In this document: positions 15,702 to 24,679 of the stretch, piece after piece
Numbering within the stretch: position 1 is the stretch's first letter
How the letters are laid out: each line of letters starts with the position of its first letter
Origin: a virus
Direction: 5' to 3' (one strand)
IMG/VR virus record: IMGVR_UViG_3300035698_029652
Span: 1 to 33,485 of that record
DNA: 33,485 nt
The notes under the pieces: generated by a model
Seen by the model: only the letters and a program-made list of their open reading frames with translations
What the model was told of the DNA's origin: nothing
Databases searched by the model: none
Position numbers and translations under genes: made by a program

Positions 15702-16201
15702 AGACACATTTGGGCGGTATGATAGTAATATCATATCATAACCTTTCTAATTGCTGGAAACCCCTTAGAGCCTTAAGAGCTACAACATAATCGGTAACGA
15801 TAAATGTGATACGCTTGAAAATCTTAAGGATTGGGCAATCAGCAGCTAAGTTTCTAAATTACTGATGTTAATATTTAATTAAAATTTCTTATAAGATAAT
15901 TAAGAAATTAAGTTCAAATATTCTTCAGAAGCTTTTTGATAATTTAGAAAAAAGTTCATCGACTATCGAAAAATATAAAATCTTTTTGGTATTAAATGGT
16001 AAAAATAAATATTGTAAAAAATATTATTTATATCATAATAAAGATTATTATATTGAGTAGAGTACACCTTAAGCTTATGAAGGTGGAAATGGAAGGCATC
16101 CTTTTAATAAAAGGATGAAGATATAGTCAAGCCTTGTATGAGAGTACAAGCAGTTCGTAAGAGAACGTGTATGAAAGTTGCGTTTCATATAGAATAAAGC
16201 G
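15702..16201 (+). ncRNA. Group I intron (self-splicing, subgroup IA-like) in the terminase gene
   Basis: The 500-base intron separates the codons just before Walker A. Conserved core elements are readable in order: P (ATTGCTGGAAACCCC, about 15749-15764), Q (AATCGGTAACGA, 15789-15800), R (GGGCAATCAGCAGCTAAG, about 15833-15850) and S (GAAGATATAGTC, 16117-16128), with a P8-like hairpin CATCCTTTT/AAAAGGATG just before S. The 5' splice site follows a U (T15701), and exon GCCU pairs with GGGC at 15712-15715 to give the canonical U-G wobble of P1. The intron ends in G16201. A 210-base AT-rich insertion (about 15855-16065) lies between R and the P8 hairpin. No intact homing endonuclease gene is present. 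Confidence 0.93.
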
Positions 16202-17842
16202 AGACAGACAGGTAAGACTTGGACAGCGATTGCTTTCTTTGATTGGGTATACCATTATGGTACTAATAATTCAGAAATAGCTTTCCTGAATAAAGACTTT
16301 GGAGATTCTAAGTTAAATATTGCAAGGTTGAAATCTGTAAAAGATCTCTTGCCTGATTGGTTAGTTATGAGACATCAAAAAGATAATGATCATATTGAAT
16401 ACATAAAATCATATATGAGTAAGAATCATATTGATGCAAAACCAGCACCTATTTCTTTTAAACAAGCCGATAAGCTTGGTCGTGGTTTAACTATGCCTTT
16501 ATCATGGTATGATGAATATGCTTTCTTAAAATATAATGATGTTATTTATAAAGCATCTGCGTTTGCATTATCAAAAGCTTCAGAAGCAGCTTCTAAAAAT
16601 AAGAAAGCGTACGGTATGTTAAAAACAACAACACCAAATAATCTTGACACAGAAGAAGGAAAATGGTGTAAGAATTGGATTGATAAGTCCGCTGTATGGG
16701 ATATATCAATGCTTGATTGGAAAATAAAAGAACTTAGAAAATATGTTAGACAAAATTCTGAAAATAACTTTATCCATGTTAAGTTTACTTGGCAGGAATT
16801 AGGTAAGACTGAAAAGTGGTATGAAAAACAGTGTCAGCTTGTTGGTTATGATAGAGCTACTATAAAAAGAGAACTTGATCTTAAATGGTCATATGCTACT
16901 GACGTTTCACCATTTGAAGAAGATGAACTTGAATTATTAGAGAAAAACTTAGTTGAACATAAAAACATTATTAAATTAGAAGTTGATAAAAAAAAATACT
17001 TGTTATACGTGTATGGACCTATTAACCCAATGTATCCTTATTTGTTAGCAGTTGATACTTCAGGTGGTGAAAAGAAGGATTTATCATCAATCGCTTTTAT
17101 TGATCCTCAAACTAGAAAGACAGTTGCAATTCTTTTTAGTAATAAGATTACAATTCCTAGAATGCTAAAGTTAATTTATTGGATAATGACAAAATGGTTA
17201 ATGAATTCTTTTACTTCAATAGAAAGAAATAACTACGGTCTTGCTATCATTCAAGGAATTTTAGATAACAGTCCAGACAATAAATACCACGTATTAAAAC
17301 AAAGGTTATTTTATATTTATAAAGAATCGGAAAATTTAGATACAAAGAAAGTAGACGGAAGTAAGATAGGTATTTCAAAACAAAAGTCTAAAAAGAAAAG
17401 AACGAAGAAGTATGGTGTTGATACAACTCCAAGAAGTAGGCAAAAAATGTTTGATGATCTGTTTTATTACATAAGAGAAGAACCAGAATTAATAGTGAGC
17501 GGTTTTATCTTTGAAGATATTAAGAATCTAGAAACAAAAACAAGTGGAAAAATTGAGCATAGATCAGGTAGCCATGATGATAGATTGTTATCTTGGTTGA
17601 TTGGTCAATTTACTCTAGATCAAAATACGATTAAATACTTTTTTAAAAGACGTAAATTAAGTGAATCAACTAAAGGTGGATCTGTTGGAGGAGAGAACAT
17701 GAGTAATATATTTAATTTAAATAAAAAAAATGGAGAATTTTCTGAGGTAACAGAAAAATTAATAGAAAACGTGGAAAAAGAAGAAAAGGCAAAAAATAAA
17801 AATTCTTCTTTTTTTAATACAATAATAAATCTAAATAAATAA
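16202..17842 (+). CDS. Terminase large subunit, exon 2 (ATPase and nuclease)
   Basis: This exon encodes residues 183-728 of the spliced 728-residue protein. It begins with Walker A RQTGKT (183-188). Walker B WYDEYAF follows with D286 and E287, and TTTPNN near 325 fits the ATPase coupling motif. The RNase H-like nuclease domain shows D467 in AVDTSGG, E523 in ERNNYG and D641 in SHDDRL, the expected metal-binding acids for cutting DNA at the end of packaging. Without splicing only a truncated start inside the exon (TTG 16328) would be available, which would lose Walker A. A lysine-rich C-terminal tail of about 50 residues follows the nuclease domain. The motor docks on the portal encoded at 24680-27067. 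Confidence 0.92.
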   Translation, partial: RQTGKTWTAIAFFDWVYHYGTNNSEIAFLNKDFGDSKLNIARLKSVKDLLPDWLVMRHQKDNDHIEYIKSYMSKNHIDAKPAPISFKQADKLGRGLTMPLSWYDEYAFLKYNDVIYKASAFALSKASEAASKNKKAYGMLKTTTPNNLDTEEGKWCKNWIDKSAVWDISMLDWKIKELRKYVRQNSENNFIHVKFTWQELGKTEKWYEKQCQLVGYDRATIKRELDLKWSYATDVSPFEEDELELLEKNLVEHKNIIKLEVDKKKYLLYVYGPINPMYPYLLAVDTSGGEKKDLSSIAFIDPQTRKTVAILFSNKITIPRMLKLIYWIMTKWLMNSFTSIERNNYGLAIIQGILDNSPDNKYHVLKQRLFYIYKESENLDTKKVDGSKIGISKQKSKKKRTKKYGVDTTPRSRQKMFDDLFYYIREEPELIVSGFIFEDIKNLETKTSGKIEHRSGSHDDRLLSWLIGQFTLDQNTIKYFFKRRKLSESTKGGSVGGENMSNIFNLNKKNGEFSEVTEKLIENVEKEEKAKNKNSSFFNTIINLNK

Positions 17843-17857
17843 AATAAGGAGAGTATG

Positions 17858-18658
17858 ATGAGTGACAGTGACAATAACATGATAGATAGTTTTTTAGAAG
17901 TTTTATCTTCTGATGATGACTTAGCTATTTTAGGAGCTTCTTCTGAGGAAGTTATAGAACTAGCTTTAGAAGAACAATTTAAGAATAGGAGAATAGCACC
18001 TCGAAAGTTAGATAACATTATTGAAATGATTACTGAAAAGTTTAAATTTGTTGAAAAGTTTTATTCCGACGACCCAGAAATAATTAAGGAAATAAGAGAT
18101 AGAAAGAATAAAATAATTATTAGATTGAAGAAATTTTTTAAAGACAACCTTAATATTGTTATTGATATAGAAGATAGAGAGATAGAAGATCTTTTTTTTA
18201 CAATGGATACTCTTTATAGATTTTTCATTCTAAATTATAAAAAGAATTTTATTAATCTCTTCATGAATATTATTTTAGAGAACTTAACCAAATTCTCTGA
18301 GTTGTCTCAACCACTCAATAATGATATACAAAATTTTGCTTTAAAGAAAAGAAAAATAGATAAGAAATATATGAAAATAATTTCTAATATAGATGAGATC
18401 ATAGAAATTGTTGAAGAGAACTATTTGAAAGATGTAAACAGAATAGTTAAGACAATTATTAAAGTTGACCCTAATGAGATAATTTCGTTTAATATGAAAG
18501 AATGTTTCTTTCCAAAGAAAGGCATGCCCAAGTGTTTCTTTGATAATAACGAGAAAGATAATGAGGAAATAATCCTCATGCCTTTAAAGAGAGACAGAGA
18601 ACATTTAAAAAATGAGCTTGTTTATAAACTTATACACTTTTCAAGTAAAGAAAATTAA
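17858..18658 (+). CDS. Unknown protein after terminase
   Basis: The gene starts 15 bases after the terminase stop. Two ATGs stand in tandem (17855 and 17858); the second is preferred since AAGGAG lies 6 bases upstream of it but only 3 from the first. The protein (266 residues) has an acidic, serine-rich N-terminus (SDSDNN, SSDDD) and a long helical body rich in Ile, Lys, Glu and Asn, without membrane segments. No motif was recognised. Placement in the late operon with terminase and sheath suggests a virion or assembly role. Confidence 0.72.
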   Translation: MSDSDNNMIDSFLEVLSSDDDLAILGASSEEVIELALEEQFKNRRIAPRKLDNIIEMITEKFKFVEKFYSDDPEIIKEIRDRKNKIIIRLKKFFKDNLNIVIDIEDREIEDLFFTMDTLYRFFILNYKKNFINLFMNIILENLTKFSELSQPLNNDIQNFALKKRKIDKKYMKIISNIDEIIEIVEENYLKDVNRIVKTIIKVDPNEIISFNMKECFFPKKGMPKCFFDNNEKDNEEIILMPLKRDREHLKNELVYKLIHFSSKEN

Positions 18659-18669
18659 AGAGGAAAAAA

Positions 18670-19626
18670 ATGGGAAACAAGAATTCTAGCTACAAAAGAC
18701 AAATTGCACAAGACAAAAAGAAAAAAGACAGAACTAAAAGAATTAAAGGTATTGAATTTGAACAAGCTAATGTAAAATTCAAGAAAAGAAAAAGTTTAAA
18801 AGATACAGAAAAAAGAAAGGTTGCTTATAAGCATAAGACAACTGCTGAAATGGCAAAATTTAAAACAGAAATGGAAGCATTTAGAACAAGAGGAATTGAA
18901 GAAAATTTAGCAAGCTTAAATGAAATTCTTGAAACATTACCTGAAGATTCATTACGTAGAAATACTTATATTGAAATAAAGGCTAGTTTAGAAAAATTAA
19001 TTGATCCCCATTATATTGCTGATCAAGAGATTGATGGACAATTTATTGATGGTGATGGTAATATCGTAGTTCCACTAATAGAATTTTGTGCGAGTGATCT
19101 AGAAAAACGAGGAAAATCACAAAAAGAAAAGATAGATATTCCCGTTTCTGTATTACTTCAAGAAATAAAAGGAACAGAAATAAACTATGTGAATTATCCT
19201 AAATTCCTTGCTAAGTTTTTTTCAGTTCTCTATAATTTATTTGTAAATGAAACTAATTTTTATTTGTATCAAAAACTTCTAATACTTGCTTTAACTAGAG
19301 ATCTTCGTATACTTAAAGCTTTAGATCTTGTTGAAGGAACTAATTTTTATAACATTCAGTATGAGTTGGGTGTGGAAAAAGCAAAAGCTAAATTGGATAA
19401 AGAGGAAGTAGATAAAGTTTTAGAAGAAATGCAAAAAGATGAAATAAACTTAAAACAACTTCCAGCTGATGAAAATGCTTTTACTCGAATTGAAGAAGAA
19501 CCTACTGAGGCAAAGCTTTTACTCCAAAAAACCAAAGAATCTAATGAAGGTTTAAAAGAAATAAAAAGAGACGAACCTGTTATTAAAGACGAAACAGCAA
19601 ATACGGCTTACAAAGAGCTAGAGTAG
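18670..19626 (+). CDS. Unknown helical protein, late operon
   Basis: The protein has 318 residues with a very basic first 60 (KKKKDRTKRIKG, KKRKSLKDTEKRK), a middle domain with a short GDGNIVVPL strand, and an acidic, Glu-rich C-terminus, so charge runs from positive to negative along the chain. AGAGGAAAAAA precedes ATG 18670, which is 11 bases after the previous stop. No motif was recognised. It is the last gene before the hairpin at 19632-19666. Confidence 0.7.
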   Translation: MGNKNSSYKRQIAQDKKKKDRTKRIKGIEFEQANVKFKKRKSLKDTEKRKVAYKHKTTAEMAKFKTEMEAFRTRGIEENLASLNEILETLPEDSLRRNTYIEIKASLEKLIDPHYIADQEIDGQFIDGDGNIVVPLIEFCASDLEKRGKSQKEKIDIPVSVLLQEIKGTEINYVNYPKFLAKFFSVLYNLFVNETNFYLYQKLLILALTRDLRILKALDLVEGTNFYNIQYELGVEKAKAKLDKEEVDKVLEEMQKDEINLKQLPADENAFTRIEEEPTEAKLLLQKTKESNEGLKEIKRDEPVIKDETANTAYKELE

Positions 19627-19631
19627 AATAA

Positions 19632-19666
19632 AAGGGGAGATAAATGTTTTTTACATTTATCTCCTT
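19632..19666 (+). terminator. Long hairpin between late genes
   Basis: GGAGATAAATGT (19636-19647) pairs with ACATTTATCTCC (19653-19664), 12 perfect pairs. There is no clear T tract afterwards, so it may instead be an RNA-processing or stability hairpin. Confidence 0.55.
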
Positions 19667-19700
19667 AACACTTTAATAATAAAATAAAGGAGAAAACATA

Positions 19701-20426
19701 ATGGTTAAAACAGATTTTTTAAAAAGAGAAAAAGATTCTTTAGTTTTCAAAGGTTATTCGATGGAAATTTTTTTACCTGAGATATACATAGAAAGGGGTA
19801 TCTCTAGTATTAGTGGTAACATCCTTTCAACATTTGGTTTATTTATGATAAAGGTGAAAGAAAAAGAAAACTCTGAAGGAAAGATTTATAATATAAATAT
19901 TCCAATGAATCTTTCGATAAATTTTGATTATAAAGAAATATTCGAAGGCGAAGTAAATAAAGTAAATGATAAGTATATGAAGTTTCATTTATTCAAAAAT
20001 GACAACTTTCTTAATTCATTATTTTTAAAAATAGATTCTTCAACAGTTTCTAATTTTATCAATATACTTAATCTTGGAAAGCTCCCTAATTTTATTAATT
20101 ATAATGAAATAATGGCTTTATATAAAGAATGTTTAGAATTAAATGAAGTTGATTTAGGAGTTCCTTCTTTCTTCTTAGAAATTATGGTTTCTGAATTATG
20201 TAGGGTTAAAGGGAATACTTCTAAAAAGTTTAGAACTATAGCTACATCAAAATCTAAAAATACTGATTTTGAATATATTGGGATAAAAGATATTGCACAC
20301 TTTGGTAGTACTTTTTCTTCAACTACTTTTGAAGATACTAATAAGAGTCTAATTCTTTCCGTAAATAGATCCAAGGAGAATAAAAAAGAAGTAGAGAGTC
20401 CTATAGAAAAAGTTATGAAATATTAA
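19701..20426 (+). CDS. Unknown protein before the tail sheath
   Basis: The gene encodes 241 residues with AAAGGAGAA before ATG 19701. Its N-terminal half looks beta-rich and globular, with helices following (VPSFFLEIMVSELCRVKG near 154-171) and then a serine/threonine-rich C-terminal part (FGSTFSSTTFEDT). The position directly before the sheath gene suggests a tail or neck component; no family is recognised. Confidence 0.7.
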   Translation: MVKTDFLKREKDSLVFKGYSMEIFLPEIYIERGISSISGNILSTFGLFMIKVKEKENSEGKIYNINIPMNLSINFDYKEIFEGEVNKVNDKYMKFHLFKNDNFLNSLFLKIDSSTVSNFINILNLGKLPNFINYNEIMALYKECLELNEVDLGVPSFFLEIMVSELCRVKGNTSKKFRTIATSKSKNTDFEYIGIKDIAHFGSTFSSTTFEDTNKSLILSVNRSKENKKEVESPIEKVMKY

Positions 20427-20447
20427 CAAAATAACAAATCATTACAA

Positions 20448-20495
20448 ACATTATAATAAATTCTAAAGTGTATTTTTTCGAACTATGTATAAACT
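20448..20495 (+). promoter_or_regulatory. Candidate promoter region of the tail sheath gene
   Basis: ACATTATAATAAA (20448-20460) is identical to 12505-12517. A second box, TATAAACT (20488-20495), lies just before the AAGGAGG ribosome binding site; a start site 6 bases after it would fall inside that site, so the first box is the better candidate. Confidence 0.35.
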
Positions 20496-20510
20496 TTAAG
20501 GAGGTTAAAG

Positions 20511-23500
20511 ATGGACGGACTTACCATCATTAGCCCGATTGTCGTAAGCAGAATTATAGACAACTCAGTCTTTTTTGTAACGGAATCGAGCGAATTAACG
20601 AGTTTTCAAGTAATCACTTCAGACAGAGGTAAAGCGAATGAGATTGTTCGTTTAACTACTCTATCCGAAGCTATTTCTAAATTTGGCTATCCTAATTCAA
20701 AGAAACATGGATTAGCCTATTACAATGTATTGAATTCTTTGATTGAAGGAGCTGATGTTCTCATTATGAGAGTTGTACCTGATCTCGATATAGATCAGCC
20801 TGAAATGCTCCCTGCTTCTATTGCTAACGCTTTTATCGACATTCAAACTAAAACTCTCAGTGCTTTAACTGAAGCTGAGGTTGATTTACTTGATACGATT
20901 ATAGAAGACTCTTCAATTGATGGAGAACAAAAAGTTTCTTTTAGAGAACTATCAGCAGTTCAGTTTGCAAGAATTGAAGCAGGTAGTAAAATTTCTACTC
21001 CACAACAAGTTTATGGAGCTAGTACAATCAGTCTCGGATTTTTTTTATTTGCTGAGAAGATCGATCAGCTTCTTTCTATTGCAGGTATAACAGCTGGTGG
21101 AGAAGTGAAGCTTTATGAACTGAAAGAAGATGGTACAACTGAAGCACTCAGTGCAACTACTTTTACTGTTTCTGACAAAGCAAATATTTCAACATCTAGT
21201 TTACTTCTTCTTCCTGCAGCCCCAGCTTCTGTTGAAGCAGCTGTATTAAGTGGTACTGTTCTTGTTAAGAGAGTATCTGGAACTGAAGAGATTAATGTTG
21301 GTTATGTTAACGTTTCAAAGGTAGCACAGGTTGCTGCAGTTGATGTGGAAGTAGAACCACTTGTTATTGCGAATCTTTCTAATGGAACTAAAGTTGCATT
21401 TACAGTTGGTGGAGTTAATCATGAACTCTATGTAAATTCTGCTGTAAACGGTATTTCTTTAAGTGATTTCTTTGTTGATATTCCTGATGCAACTGCTGAT
21501 ATTGGACCTCTTGCTTCTGCTATTGTCGGAACAATTGAAACTATAGTAAGTAAATCAATTGAGCCTGTTAATGGTTCTGGTACGTATACCATTGGTGTAA
21601 CAACTGGTGGAATATTCGCTGAAGGTGATGTTGTTAAACCTGCTTTTATAGTAACTGTTGCTGATACAACTGATTTCGCTTTAGGTGCTTATACAACTGA
21701 TGGAACTGCTGAAGGTTTTATTTTTGAAGTTATTAGTGGAACGAGTTTAAGACTTTCAGTAGAAGATGGTGTTCTTGCTGACGGTGATTTAATAACTGAT
21801 GGTGCAGCTCATTCAAGTGCTGTAGGTGTTGCTGGTATTAATAAGGGATCAGAAGCCAGTGGAATCGTAGAATCTGTAGAAACAAATGATGTTCTTCTTA
21901 ATATGAATACAAGTGAAGTTGATTTTGTTAGTGGTGAATATGTTTATAAGGTTGGTGGAGATGAATCTGATTTTACAGACATTCTCACTTTAACTGATTT
22001 TGGTTTAGGATATTTCAATGTTATATCCTTCGCTGATACTCTTCCTTTCACTGTTGCTACACTTACGCTAGAATCTAAACCTGAAAGAGTTGATGTTAGA
22101 CCAGTTGTTCTTCATAAGAGAGCTACTTCTAATGAAGAGTTTGAAAGTTTTATGGAAGCTCCTTATCTTGATCCTGATCTTCCTCAAACTACTCTTGATG
22201 GTTACAAGAGACATATTCTTTTCGGTTTTAGTGATGAACATAGTTCTGTATCAAACAGATATGGAATGAGTTTTTCAATAAATAATGAATCTGATGATAA
22301 CGGATATCCTTTCAGGCTTTATAACTTTAGTTTTACTGAAGAGATAAGCGGAAGAACAATAATCCCTGAAGGTTTTGGACCGTTTGTTGTTTCGTTTGAT
22401 CCTGATTCAATGGATCTTGCTGAAGATTCTTTCTTCATTTATGATATACTAAATAAGTATACTGATAAGTTTGAACTTTATAAGAATATTGATAACTATT
22501 ATGACTTAATGAACGATCTAGACTTAGTTAGTTCTGATGTTAATGTTAATCAGTTAGATATCCTTTCTTCACAAGAAAGAATAACTGACTTAAGAACAGT
22601 TATGGAACAGGTTGACGTTGTGATTAATAATGGTGTTGGTCTTCTTGCTAAGATTGGTGGAACAGATGCTTTCGCTAATTATACTCAGGAAATGTTAACT
22701 TATAAAACTATATCTATGAATGGATTTACAGTACTTGAATCTTATCAGTCTTATGGCAAGGTCGCTATGGGTAGTGCGGGTTCATTAGAAGGACTTGATA
22801 TTGATGGAGTTGCTCTTACAAGAGTAGAAGTTGCTGGTTATAAGAACTATCTCAAAGAAAAGGCTTATAGAGGTCTTATTAATGAGCAAGTATTTAATAA
22901 AAAGAAATATCCTATAGATTATTTATTTGATTGTAACGAAACAAAGTCTATTAAAGAAGCTATGTACGATTTCGTAAAAAGTGAATTTAGGCAAGATTGT
23001 TTCTTATATCTTGATATGGGAATTAATAAAAATTATCTTGAAGCTGTAAGTAAGAGAGAGAATGATTTAAGTTTTGCTAATAGTTATTTAGCGTCTATCT
23101 TTTCTCAGTCTTTAACTGTATATGACAGCTATAATAAAGTAGATATTAAAGTAACTCCTTGTTTCTTCCTTGCAAAGATGGTTATTGAAAATGAGTTCAA
23201 TGTTGGTTCTCATAAACCATTAGCAGGAAAAACTAGAGGCGTATTAAGTGGTCATAAAGCAGATAGTCTTTCTTTCAATCCTAATAAGATGCAGAGAGAT
23301 GAGCTTTATAAGAAACAAGTAAATTATATGGTTGATGATAGTCATTCAACGAGATTTATGGGTCAGCTCACTTCTCAGAAGAAAAATTCTGCTCTTAGTA
23401 ATAATCATGTTATTACTACTCTCCTGAAAATGAAGAGAAAAGCAGAGCTTATTGCTGAAAATTATCAGTTTGAAGATAACGATACAGTTATTAGGGATCT

Positions 23501-23681
23501 TCAAGCAGATATATCATTTGCTTTATCTCCATGGGAAAAGAACGGTGCTTTAGAATCTCTTACTGTTGTTGTCTACCAGTCTGATTATGAAAATAAGAAG
23601 AAAAGGGCAAGGGTTCGCATCGAATGCGATTTTGTTGACATTGTTGAGTCTATTATTTTAGACTGGATAGTCAACGGATAA
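20511..23681 (+). CDS. Tail sheath protein with a large surface-type insertion
   Basis: The contractile sheath subunit surrounds the tail tube and shortens to drive it through the envelope. The N-terminal pattern (MDGLTIISPIVVSRIIDNS..., GADVLIMRVVPD near 82-93) and the C-terminal domain (about 880-1056: NPNKMQRDELYKKQVNYMV..., SPWEKNG, ECDFVDIVESI) fit T4 gp18-type sheaths. At 1056 residues it is much longer than T4 gp18 (659). The excess lies between about 110 and 530 and is rich in Ala, Val, Thr, Gly and Ser and poor in Lys, unlike its flanks, suggesting added beta domains on the outer surface. ATG 20511 has a perfect AAGGAGG site. The tube gene follows. Confidence 0.85.
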   Translation: MDGLTIISPIVVSRIIDNSVFFVTESSELTSFQVITSDRGKANEIVRLTTLSEAISKFGYPNSKKHGLAYYNVLNSLIEGADVLIMRVVPDLDIDQPEMLPASIANAFIDIQTKTLSALTEAEVDLLDTIIEDSSIDGEQKVSFRELSAVQFARIEAGSKISTPQQVYGASTISLGFFLFAEKIDQLLSIAGITAGGEVKLYELKEDGTTEALSATTFTVSDKANISTSSLLLLPAAPASVEAAVLSGTVLVKRVSGTEEINVGYVNVSKVAQVAAVDVEVEPLVIANLSNGTKVAFTVGGVNHELYVNSAVNGISLSDFFVDIPDATADIGPLASAIVGTIETIVSKSIEPVNGSGTYTIGVTTGGIFAEGDVVKPAFIVTVADTTDFALGAYTTDGTAEGFIFEVISGTSLRLSVEDGVLADGDLITDGAAHSSAVGVAGINKGSEASGIVESVETNDVLLNMNTSEVDFVSGEYVYKVGGDESDFTDILTLTDFGLGYFNVISFADTLPFTVATLTLESKPERVDVRPVVLHKRATSNEEFESFMEAPYLDPDLPQTTLDGYKRHILFGFSDEHSSVSNRYGMSFSINNESDDNGYPFRLYNFSFTEEISGRTIIPEGFGPFVVSFDPDSMDLAEDSFFIYDILNKYTDKFELYKNIDNYYDLMNDLDLVSSDVNVNQLDILSSQERITDLRTVMEQVDVVINNGVGLLAKIGGTDAFANYTQEMLTYKTISMNGFTVLESYQSYGKVAMGSAGSLEGLDIDGVALTRVEVAGYKNYLKEKAYRGLINEQVFNKKKYPIDYLFDCNETKSIKEAMYDFVKSEFRQDCFLYLDMGINKNYLEAVSKRENDLSFANSYLASIFSQSLTVYDSYNKVDIKVTPCFFLAKMVIENEFNVGSHKPLAGKTRGVLSGHKADSLSFNPNKMQRDELYKKQVNYMVDDSHSTRFMGQLTSQKKNSALSNNHVITTLLKMKRKAELIAENYQFEDNDTVIRDLQADISFALSPWEKNGALESLTVVVYQSDYENKKKRARVRIECDFVDIVESIILDWIVNG

Positions 23682-23689
23682 TTTTATTG

Positions 23690-23718
23690 GAGGAGTTAAT
23701 AGCTCCTCTTTTAATTTT
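23690..23718 (+). terminator. Hairpin terminator between sheath and tube genes
   Basis: GAGGAG (23690-23695) pairs with CTCCTC (23703-23708) and is followed by TTTTAATTTT. It may be partial, giving different amounts of sheath and tube transcript. Confidence 0.65.
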
Positions 23719-23742
23719 AAACACAACAAAAGGGAGAAATAG

Positions 23743-24633
23743 ATGTTTAAAACCAAAAATAACTTTAATGAGAAAGTTAAAAATGATAGCAAATCGATGG
23801 CTGGGTTATTCCCAGGTGGAATCGGTTCTATTAAAGAAATAGCTGAGCCTTATATTGGCGGATATTCTTATATCTTATTTACAAGAATCCCTAAACAAAT
23901 TAAGGGTGCAACAACTTATTCACAAAAAGATGCTAAAATTGATTTCGTTAGTCCTCAGAGTGACTTTTTCAAATTAGTAGAAAGACAGTTTAAAGAGCTT
24001 TCTGGAATCAACGACATTGATATGGAAACTGTATCAATTCAGTCTGGTTTCACAAATAATGAACATAGATATCCAGGTGGAATATCTAAGAATACAAATG
24101 AAATTACGCTCAAATTAAACGAAATGAGTGGTGGTCTTATTAGAAGACCTATTCAACAGTGGATGACTGGTATTAGAGATCCTGAAACAGGTCTTTATAC
24201 TTTCCCTGAGAAGGGTTTTAAGAATTATACTGTTGAATTTCTTTATGTTAATTGTGCTCCTAGTGTTGGTTCTCCAAGTGCTAAATCAAGAGGTGAGTCT
24301 TTAGAATTCGCAGCTTATTTCACTGGATTATTTCCAACTAGAAACACATTATCTCATTTAAATTATGCTTCAGCTTCTCATGATATAGCTGAGTTTGATA
24401 TTCCTTTTCCTTGTAATATGCACATGGGCGACAAGATTGAAGAATTTGGAAGACAGTTTATTTCTTCACAGAAATTCTTTGAAGACTTCATTCAGAAACC
24501 ACATGAGGTTATCACTGATACGTTACTTGCTAAAGGTGAGAACGAAGCAGCTGAGTACTTTACAATGGATAATGATATTGATGAAGGAACTAAGAAACCT
24601 TTTAAGAGTTCTGCTTTTGAAAGTCAAGATTAG
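23743..24633 (+). CDS. Tail tube protein (T4 gp19-like)
   Basis: The subunit of the inner tube, 296 residues. The role is inferred from its place directly after the sheath gene and from its beta-rich pattern with the NEITLKLNEMSGG strand (near 121-133), a RRPIQQWMTGIRDPETG turn and a C-terminal FDIPFPCNMHMGD strand, as in myovirus tubes. The last 40 residues are acidic and probably disordered. AAAGGGAG precedes ATG 23743. It is longer than T4 gp19 (163), as often seen in very large phages. A second open frame (24395-24679) is only a shadow. Confidence 0.78.
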   Translation: MFKTKNNFNEKVKNDSKSMAGLFPGGIGSIKEIAEPYIGGYSYILFTRIPKQIKGATTYSQKDAKIDFVSPQSDFFKLVERQFKELSGINDIDMETVSIQSGFTNNEHRYPGGISKNTNEITLKLNEMSGGLIRRPIQQWMTGIRDPETGLYTFPEKGFKNYTVEFLYVNCAPSVGSPSAKSRGESLEFAAYFTGLFPTRNTLSHLNYASASHDIAEFDIPFPCNMHMGDKIEEFGRQFISSQKFFEDFIQKPHEVITDTLLAKGENEAAEYFTMDNDIDEGTKKPFKSSAFESQD

Positions 24634-24646
24634 TAGAAAATATAAA

Positions 24647-24679
24647 AGCCATATCCTGAAAGGGATATGGCTCTTTTAA
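24647..24679. terminator. Bidirectional terminator between convergent tube and portal genes
   Basis: AGCCATATCC (24647-24656) pairs with GGATATGGCT (24663-24672). CTTTTAATT follows on the plus strand; a short T run (TTTTATATTTT) follows on the minus strand. It separates the two convergent units. Confidence 0.85.

Noticed and set aside
16328-16330. TTG as a real start of a separate terminase gene
   Set aside because: Starting here would drop Walker A, which lies in frame just upstream at 16202-16219 and joins exon 1 by group I splicing.
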